Assembly: GCA_009760855.2 (NCBI GenBank)
Contig: WPIO01000145.1
Location: forward strand, 397,001-461,000
Origin: Cristatella mucedo
Taxonomy: Eukaryota > Bryozoa > Phylactolaemata > Cristatellidae
DNA: 64,000 nucleotides
Reading direction: 5' to 3'
Shown piece by piece: positions 1-11,034 of the stretch; position 1 is the first letter of the stretch, and the number at the start of each line of letters is the position of its first letter. Both the position numbers and the translations under genes were made by a program. The notes beneath the pieces were generated by a model. That model searched no databases, had not been told where the DNA came from, and worked only from the letters and a program-made list of their open reading frames with translations.

Positions 1-285
1 AGCTATCCAGCTCCACTCGGGCCTTGGGTACTCGTTCCCTTGCGTGCGTGGCAGCATCACCGGAGCACGCCTGCACGAATCCAGGTGCATAACTCGGCGA
101 GACCGGGAGCCTCCAACACCATGACTTACTTGGCCAACTTCCCGTACCCAAGAGCCCCGGTGACCTCACGTCACCGCATACATCTGGCCATGCCGTAGGT
201 CCGACCCCGACCCAGCCGGTGACCCTAACCCTCACTATAGCCATCCGGTCCCAGCCAACCGAACCCAGCCTGGGTACATACTCAA
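1..285 (-). repeat. Dispersed repeat, first of two copies (probable RT-element 3' part)
   Basis: This stretch is similar to 11035-11310 in the same orientation; the clearest shared block is the end, where both read cagccaaccgaac followed by a gggtacat motif. The second copy continues into frames that look like a reverse transcriptase on the minus strand, so this copy is probably the C-terminal part of the same element. It has no intact frame. The assignment to a retroelement is inferred from the second copy only. Confidence 0.5.
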
Positions 286-512
286 CAGATATGCGGGCAT
301 ATTGAGCGTTAGGCTTTCCCATTTCTAAATCGCACATGTTTTTCGCATAACTAGTAGGTTAGTTTTATCATCATTCAATTCAAGAAAGTTGGCTGCCATC
401 CATGTGTGGATGTCATCAAAACATGCAGCATCGGAGTTGAGAGAATTTGACTTTCTGGAGGGCTGCGGTGGATCAACGTAAATGTAATTGTATCGCCACA
501 TGCGGCAGGCTT
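283..512 (-). mobile_element. L2-type LINE fragment (RT palm/thumb region)
   Basis: Read on the minus strand, the frame gives HTWMAANFLELNDDKTNLLV, which matches the same segment in the other L2 copies of this window (27060-27250, 12790-12955, 42430-42520). Upstream of it the frame shows PPQPSRKSNSLNS, matching the stretch just after the YADD-like box in the copy at 6912-10503. Both ends of the element are missing. Its 5' part would lie at higher coordinates. Confidence 0.8.
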
Positions 513-955
513 TTTAGATGAATTCCTGCATGATTGTTATTGCAGATAACAACTTTGGCATGTTTAGGCGTGGGGTTGAGGTTTATAGTTATGGTTTATA
601 TTAAAGGCTGTGCATATAAGCGACGAATCGCCTTTATGGTGCAAGGTTGGTGGCTTGGCAATGCTTTGGCTGCTTTAGGGTTTTATTTTATTGCAGATCA
701 ACAGCTAGTCCAGTTATAGCTTAGGGTTGAAGCAGAGTAATATTTTATGGCATCGTGATAAGCAGAGATTGCCACTGCGTGGACTTCAGATATTATGGTG
801 GGCAGGGGAGGGTAATAATAGGGGCCCTTCGTGGTCGTCGCCCTGGGTAGCTAGTGGCCAGATAAGGAAGACTGCCTGGCGGACTCCGACATTGTGCTCG
901 CGAAACGGATGGCATTTCGGCGGCTGTGCGACTTGGACGCCATTTCGTGGTCGGA
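513..955. other. Unassigned DNA
   Basis: No recognisable gene. A 61-codon frame (534-719, +) has no family signature that I know. There is a C-homopolymer just downstream near 999-1010. Confidence 0.3.
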
Positions 956-959
956 AGCT

Positions 960-1538
960 GTGTAGTCCCTGTTCCTGAATTTGGAGTCGCGGGTAGCCCC
1001 CCCCCCCCCGCGGCCCTGGTAGAGCAGGGCTCCGCCGGCGAAGGTAACGTCGTTTATTCTAATATTTTAATATATACGTTTCAATCATTTAAGAAAGCCA
1101 GTAGCTAGTATAGATTGGATTATGATTTGATTTGAAGATGGTCGGAAGAGGCCGAAGGACGCGGAAAGCGAAAGTAAAGTGACCGAGTGCCTGAGTAGCC
1201 AAGCGTTAGCCAGGAGGATTATCGGAGCGTCAGCGGAGCCAAACGGCGAGTCGGCCAGCCTACAGCGACACCTACCTGGCCGAGTCTGTAGTTTGGTTAC
1301 CGTCCTGCACAGCACACAAGGCCAGCCGACGACCAACACCACCAGTTTATTTCACCACGAACTTAGCAGGGGGAAGCACGACTCTCTTCGCCCCGCTCGG
1401 GCACTGGAGAGCCACCTTCCCGTGACTGTCTCCTGTCACGTTAATCACTACCTACACTTCCTACTGGCAGGCATACCGAGTGTCACAGCCCACTAGAAAA
1501 ACTGTCAGGGGCCGGACCGTTATTTAAGCAAAATCACA
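960..1538 (-). repeat. Probable 3' LTR of the LTR retrotransposon at 1555-3790
   Basis: On the minus strand the pol region ends shortly before a polypurine run (AGGGGGGC, 1547-1540), followed by CA and then TGTGATTTT starting at 1538. This is the usual order polypurine tract then LTR beginning TG. Inside is an AATAAA signal on the minus strand (1351-1346). Part of it (about 1300-1400) resembles 10620-10740. The far end near 960 (ending ...CTACACA on minus) is a guess; I could not compare it with a 5' LTR because none is in view. Confidence 0.55.
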
Positions 1539-1554
1539 TGCCCCCCTGAGCTGT

Positions 1555-3790
1555 AGATCAGTCCATGACGTAGCTGGAGAGCCGGCGGAGGAGGCGCCAC
1601 AGTTCCGACAGCGTGCGAAGCTGGCTGCTGCCCATTTGCTCCGCCCTGTCGTACCCATGTTCGTCGCCTTGATGGCCATCGATCAGGCTATCGATCGCAT
1701 CGGGGATGGTATTGGCGGCTGAGCAGGTGTTACCGGCTCAGCGTCCGGTACTGACCTGACGTCCACCGCACGCATTTGGATATCGATGACCTCAACACCG
1801 AGGCCGTGAGTCCCCGAGATTGAAGTCCCAACGCGTACCAGGTGGTTTCACAAAACCCTTCGGCCCCGTGTATTTAATAGGAGATCGAGCCCTGTAGTAC
1901 TGGCCTTTCTTAGACCGGAACTATCGCCGCCCTTCATTGGAGAATAAATCATTGGCCTGTTAGGCGCCTTTCGCCCTTTATCCCTTTCGCCCTTCATTCC
2001 TTTCGCCCTTTATCCCTTTCGCCCTTTATCCCTTTCGCCCTTTATCGGTGCGGCAATGTACCACTATACCATATCCAACACGCCTCAACCGGTGCGAGCA
2101 GCCATGCCCTTGATATTCCTATGCATGTGTTTGACAATGCCGCTGCCTTCCAGTCGGTAAGCACACCGGTAGATGGTGTCAGTGACCCAATGCTCGAAGA
2201 GACGCCGAACTGCCACCAACCGGAACGAGGCCCTGATATTCATCAGGAGCTGTGCATGTGCGCCTCTCTCTCTCTCTCTCCCTCGGCAGATTTGTTCCAA
2301 GACTCTTGTGAAAAGACTTACCTCGCTATGAAGGTGTCTCCATAGCGTAAATCGGCTGGGCCTGCAGCCTACCAGCGTCAAATATTTCTCGTCGCGGTAA
2401 TGTGTGACATTGATCGCAAGGACAGGCCAGTGTTCAACGACTTCAAGACTGCCTCGATGCCACAAAATCGGAGACGGATCCACGATTCTTCAGCGCTAAC
2501 AAGAACGGACAATACGTTATATGTCCGAGTTACGGCGACACAGTCTTTCCACGTATATCGTCTTGTCAACGCCCAGGTGGTGCAGATTGTGGAATTGCTT
2601 AAAGTCGATCTCGGGACCGGCGGTGGCAGAGACTCTTGAGCGACGTATCACTACAGCCAGTCGTGAGCCTCCACCACTTTTGGGTTACTCGCGTCAGCTG
2701 ATCTGCTTTGCTCTACGGCGACCTTGCTAGGCTGACAGTCATCTCCAGATTGCACTCCATTACAATATCACGGAGTCGGCAAAGTAGACGTCGACTTATC
2801 GCCTCTACTATTGCCGCGTGTCCTCAAGGGTTCATCCCCGTTGATACTTCAGCCAATCAAACACCGTAGTCGAATCAGTAACAACTTGAACTTTTGAAGT
2901 CCGTAAACAATGGCAACGTTACGGCCTTTGATGACGGCTTCTTGCTCGACGGTGTTTATATGCGAATTATCGTCTGGCTTTCGGAGTCACGAGGCAGCCT
3001 CAAACACTTTACTGTCGATCTCAAGACACGTCCCAAGGGCGACGTTGCTCACATCGCACCACCATTGTCCACTGACGACACTGGGCCCTTGTATCGTGCC
3101 AGTGACTAGATCAGAAGCTTGCAAGCGGCGATGGATGTCGGAAGCAATTTCAGAAACCTCACCGGGCACCTTGTCCCAGTCACGACAGCTGGCTACGCGT
3201 TTGAGGTAACAGCACGCAGTTCGCAGCCAGCCGGCTACCGGGAAGTGCCCGACGAGCAGCACACACCAAAAGTATATCTCTCGTCGCGTCATCACTGGCT
3301 GCTGGACTATGGCATTATTTCAGCAGCATGCAAGCTCGCTGCGTTTAGTGTCGGCATGGAGACCTAGGACTCGACCACCCAATAGCTTTCAGGTGATTTT
3401 GCTGCAAGCCCGTCTTTTCTCAGCAGCTCGATCACACAATTGAGACTATATCATTTCATTTGAGACGATATCCTTGTTGTTTTCCAAAATATACTCCCAC
3501 GTCCGAATCAGTGTCGAATCTGAATCGTTGGTCTAAGGACTTTTTTTTAGAACGGCAGTCATTACCTTTGGTGCAAAGCTACGGCCGAAACCCAGGCGTG
3601 TCAGGCAGTACCGATCGATTCCTCGAATAATCTTCGTCCCTTCACACCAACACTCTGAAGTCTCCCGCTGATAGAAATTGAATCAATCAATGTGCCAGTG
3701 TTGCCCGGGTGAGATGAGAGGCGTTCGAGAGGGACTCGGGGATTGATAGTATCGAAAGCTACCGAAAATTGAGCAAAACAAGACGAGACT
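1555..3790 (-). pseudogene. Decayed pol of an LTR retrotransposon (RT, RNase H, integrase)
   Basis: Pieces of one polyprotein appear in order on the minus strand, interrupted by frameshifts and stops. RT: YCLTRLGFG..FAPKVMTAVL near 3640-3560. RT/RNase H connection: TRREIYFWCVLLVGHFPVAGWL near 3300-3240. RNase H: WWCDVSNVALG then a DSTTVFDWLK-like stretch near 3060-2840, then LEMTVSLARSP..KADQLTRV near 2740-2680. Integrase zinc region: HHLGVDKTIYVERL near 2590-2540. Integrase core: THYRDEKYLTLV..PSRFT..WRHL to YRCAYRLEGSGIVKHMHRNIK, 2483-2085. In the core the expected D and E are changed or lost (E to K in GIVKHMHR), so it cannot be active. Together with the LTR this is a dead LTR element, Ty3-like or a related lineage; the exact clade is uncertain. 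Confidence 0.75.
1967..2047. repeat. 16-bp tandem repeat
   Basis: About five imperfect copies of the unit cctttcgccctttatc. It lies inside the decayed pol region, after the integrase core. As 16 is not a multiple of three, the expansion shifts the frame, so it arose after the element stopped coding. Confidence 0.85.
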
Positions 3791-3947
3791 CGATTACATT
3801 TTTTTTATTACAGTCGTCTTTCGTTAATCATGGTTAATCAGTTGCAGACTTTACCCCAATAAGAAAATTTCCACGAAGTATGATTCTTTCTTACTAAATC
3901 GAACATCTTCGTAGTTAGAGCATGGAAACTATGCACGTCCCTCTAAA

Positions 3948-4120
3948 TGAGCCGCGATGGCACACTAGGTAAGGCGGTTGCTTTCACGACCTCGGTCCCG
4001 AGGTCGCGGGTTCGATTCCTGTGGTGGGCGATTCTTTATCGCCACTGCAAGCGGTGGTGACAGCCGTAAAGGCTCTTCTGTCGCTATACAAAAAAAGGTT
4101 GTTTAATCAGCTAAGGTTGT
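3948..4120 (+). mobile_element. SINE family A, tRNA-derived
   Basis: The head looks like a tRNA gene: an A-box-like cactaggtaaggcgg and a B box GGTTCGATTCC at about 4009-4019. The body carries atcgccactgcaagcggtgg, and the tail ends ctatacaaaaaaaggttgtttaatcagcta. Five other good copies occur in the window (9598, 23238, 49556, 54958, 63547). It is not a functional tRNA gene because the acceptor stem does not pair. Confidence 0.9.
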
Positions 4121-4835
4121 TTTTTTTTAAATTAAGTTTTTAATTAGTTTAGAGCTCTCTGGACATGAAATAACATCCCTTTAGTCACCACTACACTCGT
4201 ATCACACAATATATAAGACAAAATAAGTGAAAATTAGACATTAGATATTACAAATATCTTATTATTATTTTACATTTATTCATATGTTTAGAGGTGATAA
4301 TAGTCAAAAATAATAATAATCAGTGAACAGCACGCTATGATTGGTTTGGTTTCACCAGACCCGATGTTTTGGGGGGGGGAATTCCTGCCCACAACCAAAG
4401 ACTGGTTGAGCGGCTGAACCTGGCATCGAAGTATTTTCGGTTTGCGCAAGTACATAGGCCTACATTCCATACGAAGTGATTTTAATTTTGTTATAGTATG
4501 CGGGTGTATAATTGATTGAGAAAACCTAGCGTTCGCTGTTACCCTTTTGACTCGATCAACTTTTTAATGAATTTATTTGAAAAACCTCGGATCTGATAAC
4601 CTCTGGATAGAGCGAAGTCGCGAAGCGCGAAGTGGCGAGGGACGACTGTATTATTATTTATAATTATATTACAGCAAATTATCAATTATATTACAGCAAA
4701 TTATTTAAGGCCCGTGGGCCAAAGGTAGTCGATTGTGCTAGCCAAACATTTACCGCTGCCGTTGTAGGGCTAACGAGCACGGCGCGGCGAAGAAGAATTA
4801 ACGCTCCCACAGGCGGGTTAAGCATATATATAATA
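4121..4835. other. AT-rich unassigned DNA
   Basis: No gene seen. It includes an ATA-rich stretch near 4300 and a gcgaag-rich patch near 4613-4640 that recurs near 5056-5075 on the other side of the next SINE. Confidence 0.3.
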
Positions 4836-4982
4836 TATATAATTCATTTATATATAGCGCCCAAAGATAACTTAATCTCTATTCAGGCGCTTCACATATG
4901 CCTCGGGGCTCGAGCCCACGACCTCATTCAGACCTTGGTCGGGGCGAGCACCTTAACCGCTAGACCAAACCAGCCCGGTGTA
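4836..4982 (-). mobile_element. SINE family B (tRNA head, L2-like tail)
   Basis: Read on minus: a tRNA-like head (gtttggtctagcggttaag), a B-box-like GGGCTCGAGCCC, then a tail of gaagcgcctgaatagagatt followed by gggcgctatata and aattata. The tail matches the 3' end of the L2 LINEs in this window. A TA run sits at its 3' end. Confidence 0.85.
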
Positions 4983-5072
4983 ACGGCGACGTCTGCATTG
5001 TACGCAGGCGAGCGAGCATACATAACTGCATTGTAGCCGTCAGTTATTCTGATCCGGAGCGAAGAGCGAAGT

Positions 5073-5076
5073 GAGG

Positions 5077-5116
<40 letters not shown>

Positions 5117-5365
5117 AGAGAGAGAGCAAAGAGAGAGAGCAGAGCAGAGAGAGAGCAGAGAGAGAGAGCAGAGAGAGAGAGATAGAGAAAGAGAGAGCAG
5201 AGAGAGAGCAGAGAGAGAGAGCAGAGAGAGAGAGATAGAGAAAGAGAGAGCAGAGAGAGAGCAGAGAGAGAGAGCAGAGAGAGACAGAGAGAGAGAGCAG
5301 AGAGAGAGCACAGAGAGAGCAGAGAGAGAGAGAGAGAGCAGAGAGAGAGAGAGCAGAGAGAGAGC

Positions 5366-5401
<36 letters not shown>

Positions 5402-5495
5402 CAGAGAGAGAGCAGAGAGAGAGAGAGAGCAGAGAGAGAGAGACAGAGAGAGAGAGAGCAGAGAGAGAGCAGAGAGAGAGAGAGAGAGAGAGAGA

Positions 5496-5528
<33 letters not shown>

Positions 5529-5748
5529 AGAGAGAGAGAGAGAGCAGAGAGAGAGAGCAGAGAGAGAGAGAGCAGAGAGAGAGAGAGCAGAGAGAGAGAG
5601 AGAGAGAGAGCAGAGAGAGAGCAGAGACAGAGCGAGAGAGAGAGCAGAGAGAGAGAGAGCAGAGAGAGCAGAGAGAGAGAGACAGAGAGAGAGACAGAGA
5701 GAGAGAGAGCAGAGAGAGAGAAAAAGAGAGAGCAGAGAGAGAGAGAGC

Positions 5749-5781
<33 letters not shown>

Positions 5782-5826
5782 GCAGAGAGAGAGAGACAGA
5801 GACAGAGAGAGCAGAGAGAGAGAGAA
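5073..5826. repeat. GA microsatellite/minisatellite, about 750 bp
   Basis: Nearly pure GA dinucleotides regularly broken by GC steps (gagagcagagaga units) and a few GACA or GATA variants. The long minus frame through it (4928-5896, Ser/Leu-rich) is produced by the repeat and is not a gene. Confidence 0.97.
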
Positions 5827-6796
5827 TAGGTCTCTGCAGCATTGGTAGGTTCAATGGACCCACCTTACCCCATTCAACTAAACCCGGCTTAGTCATACGG
5901 CCAGGCTAGTGTGCGTCACATGCACGCGCGGGGCGTGCCCATTTTTTGGGCCGAGTTCGACTGGGGCTGAAGCAACGTTTGGAACTAACTGTCTTGCCTT
6001 TCTTTCTATCATGCTCATGGCTAGAGAAGTTTTCCGTGCTAAAGAAAATACTACAGTACTAGTCCTCTTGACCATTTCCCAACAGTTCCCCTTGTGCTTT
6101 GCACAGAGCTGTTGTATCCCTCCGTGTATAAACACACATGACATAGCCTTCTAACCCCGCGAAGCCTGTGGCTCGAGCTCTGAAAAAGTGGAGCATAGAA
6201 TTCTTTTTTAGCTGCCTTCTGTACCCGGTGATGACTCCCTGCACTGTGAAGTAAAGCTGAAAATCATACACCACCCGGCATCAACCTCTCATTCGAATAC
6301 TCTTCTGCTTTGTTAAGATATGGTTGCCTATTCTGGAAGCAGACACCAATTCTGAACGTCAAAGAAGCACCATTAGGATGGGCTTCAAGTCCGTCTAAAA
6401 AACTTCGTTACGTCTCATTTAGCAGTCTCGACATTCACCTACCGAAAGGGCACCAGCCGAAAGTTTTTTAAAACCGTCTACACTGAGACATCCACTCGTA
6501 GAGCCAAAATGGCGCCCCACTGAAGTGACTGGCTTGCCAGGCTTACGAAATTCGATCTTAAAATACCGAGTAGCCACTGCTTCGCGCCGGCTGCTGCTTT
6601 TGTAGTTAGCGCAGCGTCCGGCCACTAATGTATTCCCCACTATGTACGTACACGAGAGATAACAAGCTGGTAGTCTCTTCCTCGCTTACGTGTGCGCTTG
6701 CGCCTTCTTGAGACTTCATAAGAGCTGCCGCCGTCAGAGTAACAGAGTAACGGTTCCCCCTCCCCCTCTGAAGAACCAGTCTGAAGATTCTCGCCG
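5827..6796. other. Unassigned DNA
   Basis: Short frames only, for example 6419-6640 on minus and 5909-6154 on plus. None shows a family I recognise. Confidence 0.3.
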
Positions 6797-6911
6797 CTAA
6801 AAATGCTCTTTAGCCTTTAAATTAAATTAAATTAAATTAAATTAAATTAATTAAAATTTAATTTAATTAATTAATTAAATTAATATAAATTAAATTAAAA
6901 ATGCTCTTTAT
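6797..6911. repeat. AT-rich TTAAA array flanked by direct repeats
   Basis: An array of ttaaa/ttaat units is flanked by two copies of aaaatgctcttta (about 6800-6812 and 6898-6910). The right copy abuts the start of the LINE homology. It may be an insertion with target duplication or a slippage product. Confidence 0.7.
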
Positions 6912-7229
6912 GCCTGGTAGCATGCCTGGTACTGCCACGCAGGCGGCTAGTAACATGTTTATCAGTTGTGATCGCCAATTATTGCTTCTTTATCGTCGTT
7001 CAATTTCGTTCCTAGATGTTATTGCTGCTGGGAAAATCCGTGAATTGTTCACAGATTACAAACGAAAAGCGGTGGTCAGGAGCCGAAGCTGGGGCTTCTG
7101 GAGCTGAGAAACCGCTCGTTTGGTGGAAGCTGCGAGCTGAGTACCCGCTCGCTTGGTAATCCATGCCTTGTCCCTAGCCGCTCACCACGTCCTCACTCAA
7201 GCACGTCAGTGAAGCTCTCTAACTTAGTG

Positions 7230-10140
7230 GTCATCAGGCCTGCTATAACTCCGGTGGCCCAACTTGATGCTTCTCTTTGGCATGCTCGCTCAATGTGCAA
7301 TAAACTCCTATTTTTTAAGAGACTTCATTTCTTTAAAATGCCTCGACCTGCTCGCCTTGACGGAAATTTGGCAAAAGTGGGAAAACTGCTCGACTATTAA
7401 AGACTAAACGCCTCGACTAGCTTACCCTTCTTTCGCACGTTAGATCAATCAAAACTGAAGGCAGCGTTGCCATTATCACACGCTCGACCTTCAATTTCAA
7501 GCCGTTTGCAGTACACTCGAATCAGTCTTTAGAATCAATTGTCTTGATTTCACCCGAAAATAAGCTTCTGGTGGTGGTGGTAGTAGTCTATCGTCCACTA
7601 GGTACCAAGTCCTCCTTTATCTCAGAATTTACCTATCTAATATCGATTCTGTGTGCTAGAAGTAGGTCTTTCCTTGTTATGGGTGATTTCAACATTCATT
7701 TTAATAACTTATCTGATGCCTTCAGCACTGAATTTCGTTCACTGACTGACTCATTGTCTCTTGTAGCTCATGTGCATGGCCCTACTCACATCAACGATTA
7801 GACACACGACCAAATTTTCTCAAACAACTGCACTTTGTCATCACCTATTATTGCCAAATTCTGCTTATCTGACCTCATGCAGATTTCATGCAGTCTACAC
7901 TGTGTGCCCTTCTCACATTAATCTAATGTCACCTGTGCATCGCGAACCCCCATGACGCTTGACATCGATGCAATCCATGCAAGAATATCTGTTTCGCTTC
8001 TGCTGCTCAATCCCCTTCCGAGCTGTCATCATTGTTATATTGCTACAACACAACACTAGCTGAAATGCTCGACGGGTTTGCACCTCTGACTAAGCATACC
8101 ATGCGTCCTCGCCCAGACGACCTATTGTTTACCACAAACATTAAACTAGCTAGGTCTACCAAGCTCAAGTTTGAAAACACACACAAAGATCAAGACTGAC
8201 TATCCATTGACAGGCATACGAGGACTACTGCAGATCGTACCAATCGATCCTAGCAAAGGCCAAGTCTAGCTTCTATAGAAACACTGTAGAGTCGCAGATG
8301 CGCCTTCCAAAATGCTGATTTTGACGACCAACCATCTCCTCAACCGCTTCAAGGTTAGCTCCTTACCTAATGATCCCTGCGGTGATTTAGCCGATCGCTT
8401 CTCTAGCTTCTTTGACAACAACATAGACAAGACCGGGGAGTCCATTCCTAAGATGGCAGCATCCTTCCCCCTGGAATAAGGTCCATCAATTTAGTGCAGC
8501 ACCACAATAATTACATTGATGGAGGTCACTAGCGACCTCGTCCTGAAGTTCATATCCCAATCAAAGAAGACAACTAGTCGTCTAGACTCTATTCTCACTG
8601 TCATGCTTTTACGATGCGTTGATCTGCTGCTGCAATGTATAACTAGCATCATAAATATGTCACTAGCCTCAGGTCACGTCTCAACATCTTTAAAAAAGGC
8701 TATAGTCAGGCCACTGCTCAAGAAAGCAACACTAGGCCAAGAAAATTTGAGCCACTTTTATCCAGTCTCTATTCTACTATTTATTTCAAAGACACTGGAA
8801 CGAGTCGTGGCAGGCCAGCTGAACTCATATATTGAAACTTCAAACCTTGCTTGTAAGTTTCATTCTGGTTTTAGCGCTATCACTAGACCCGGTCGTCTTA
8901 GCTGTGCGTTTATAACGATCTGCTTAGAAATTCAGACATTAGTAGTGTATCTCTGCTTGTTTTGCTTGATCCTACATTATCTTTTGATACTAATGATCAC
9001 CAAATCCTTCTTAAGCGTCTCTCATCTCGCCTGGGCATGACTGGCACTGCTCTGCAATGGTTCAGGTCCTATCTCGGTGGGAAACTCCAGAGTATTGACG
9101 TGATTGGAAAAAGAACATACTAGGAACCTCTGAAATATGGATTAACTCAGGGCTCGTGCTTGGTCCCGTTCCCTTCACGGTTTATACTCTCCCTCAATGC
9201 CGATGCGACTGTCAGGCACGATCTAGGATTTTACTTTTATTCAGATGACACTCGGTTGCACCTTTGCCTTGATCACTCCCAGCCCTCCAGCACGTCGAAT
9301 TCTTTCAATTCCCTTTCTGCATGTATTTCTGGCATCAACATATAAATTGCAGCAAATGTTCTTAAATTGAGTTATGATAAAACCAACCTACTAGTAATGG
9401 GTGAACTAAGTGTGATTCTGAATTTGGTAAAGTTAACGCTCAAAATTGGCTCATCCATCATATCTCTTTTAATCTGCGCAAAATCTATGGGTCATATTCA
9501 AAGTGACCGTTTATCAGACGATCACATTAGTTGCACAGTCAAGCCTGCCTACTTTAAGCTACAAAACATTGCTAAAATTTAGGCTCGTTTAAAAAAAAAT
9601 ATACTAGCTGATTAAACAGCCTTTTTTATAGCGACAGAAGAGCCTTTACGGCTATCACCACCGCTTGCAGTGGCGATAAAGGATCGCCCATCGCAGGAAT
9701 CGAACCCACGACCTCGGGACCGAGAAAGCAAACGCCTTACCTAGTGTGCCATCACGGCTCAGACAGGGATACCACATATAAATTAGTCCATGCTTTTGGG
9801 ACATTCTTTCTTGACTTCAACTTCTGTAAATCCATGCTTGCTTGTCTACCGGCCTGCACAATCATGCGCTTACAGCTGGTGCACAACTCGGCAGTTAGGC
9901 TTGTCTGTCGTCGCGAGCGTTGCAGTTGCCACATCACACCACTAGTTGCCAACCTGCACTGGCTCCCAGTCAAAAAACGCAGCGACTTCAAGGTTCCGTC
10001 ACTCACTTTTAGGTCCCTTTCTTCTTTGGCTCTACCCCACCCATCAGATCTACTTGCCCACCAGGCTAAGCATCGTACAACCTGCTTTTCAGAATCTAAC
10101 CACTTAACTCTGAACAAATCAAAAATGTGGAGACCGTGCC
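7230..10140 (+). pseudogene. ORF2 of the L2 LINE: endonuclease and reverse transcriptase, broken
   Basis: Endonuclease: SLWHARSMCNKLL, then DLLALTEIW, YRPLGTKSSFISEF, and the catalytic box VMGDFNIHFNN at about 7675-7710. Reverse transcriptase: LKKAIVRPLLKKATLG, LERVVAGQLNSYIETSNLA, SYLGGKLQSIDV, GLTQGSCL, then the palm box YFYSDDTRLHLCL at 9225-9265 (YADD changed to YSDD). After the nested SINE comes the C-terminal HITPLVANLHWLPVKKRSDFK, typical of L2 elements. Many internal stops; not functional. Confidence 0.88.
9598..9762 (-). mobile_element. SINE family A nested in the L2 LINE
   Basis: Minus orientation: head at 9762 with caccctaggtaaggcg-like A box, B box GGTTCGATTCC read as ggaatcgaaccc on plus, tail at 9600-9630. 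The LINE reads gctcgttta before it and gacagggataccac after it, exactly the interrupted LINE sequence (compare 47958-47982). Confidence 0.92.
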
Positions 10141-10589
10141 TTTAGTTCATATGCTTCCAAAGCCTGGAACTCACTCCCGCCTTTCGTCACAACATCTCCT
10201 GATTTGACCACATATACGAAGAAACTAAAAACACATTTACTTGTTACAGCGTGTAGTGGATCTACGTGTATCGTTCTTTATGTGCTTATGCGTGCTGACA
10301 CTGTGCATGCTGCCACCAACCGTACTTGCATGCTGACCCTGTGCATGTTACCCTTAACCGTGTTATTCTTGTTGTTTATTGAGCATGCTACCATTAACCA
10401 TTCGATTGTGCTTCCTTTTCAGCAAATGTAAAGTGCCTAGAAAGAGATTGAGGTCTCCGAGGGCACTATATCGAATGTATTGTATTATCATTATTATTAT
10501 TAACAACTGAGGGTCCTAGTAACCATAGGATTGGGTGAACAGAGGAAACCTAAGGCCAGCCTTCCCGACGTGGGAGTTACCCTTGTAGC

Positions 10590-10900
10590 GGAGCTATCTT
10601 GAAAACGGCAGAAATCTGCAGTTTTAGTTGCTGGCGGCACAGAGCGCCCGCCGACGACCACCATGAGTTTATTTTACTACGCACGGAACAGGGGAAGCAC
10701 TATTATCTTCGCCCCTCTCGCCCACCTGAGGGCCTTCGGCAACTGCCACCAGGTCACATCAATCGACAACAGCGCATCCCACCTGCATACCGCATTGAGC
10801 TTCACAGCCTACTTGCACAGCGATCAGGTGCAGTATCGTCATTACACAAAACCGCACAATCCACGAAAGTAGCAGCCTAGACAACATGTGGCACGACATT
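10590..10900 (-). repeat. LTR-like repeat related to 960-1538
   Basis: The core (10640-10740) matches 1310-1400: gccgacgaccaccatgagtt with a TTTATT (AATAAA on minus), then ggggaagcac and ttcgcccc. Probably a solo or truncated LTR of the same family. Ends are not defined. Confidence 0.5.
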
Positions 10901-11034
10901 GGGTGCTATAACAGAGATTCACTAACACGGTACATCTAAGCCCGCTGAGGGCTTCTGCTCATGGAAGGGGTCTACGAGCGACACGCTATAGGGTAATGCG
11001 GAATATACAAGCCATAACAGCAAGCGTGCTTATC

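Larger units (their letters stand above)
6912..10503 (+). mobile_element. L2-clade LINE, nearly full length, broken
   Basis: About 3.4 kb after removing the SINE nested at 9598-9762, close to the usual size of L2 elements. The 5' part (6912-7230) aligns with the 5' parts of the copies at 26222-25900 and 35480-35800. Then come the endonuclease (7230-7800), a linker, the reverse transcriptase (8516-9590), the C-terminal region (9763-10140) and the 3' tail (10427-10503). The tail has the form aaatgtaaagtgcctagaaa, gagattgaggtc, gggcactatatcgaa and then a TTATTA run. Stops and frameshifts are spread throughout. Confidence 0.9.

Noticed and set aside
3950-4030. Functional tRNA gene
   Set aside because: A and B boxes are present, but no cloverleaf acceptor stem, and the unit recurs with a SINE tail.
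4928-5896. 322-codon Leu/Ser frame on minus
   Set aside because: Produced by the GA microsatellite; no codon or domain signal outside it.
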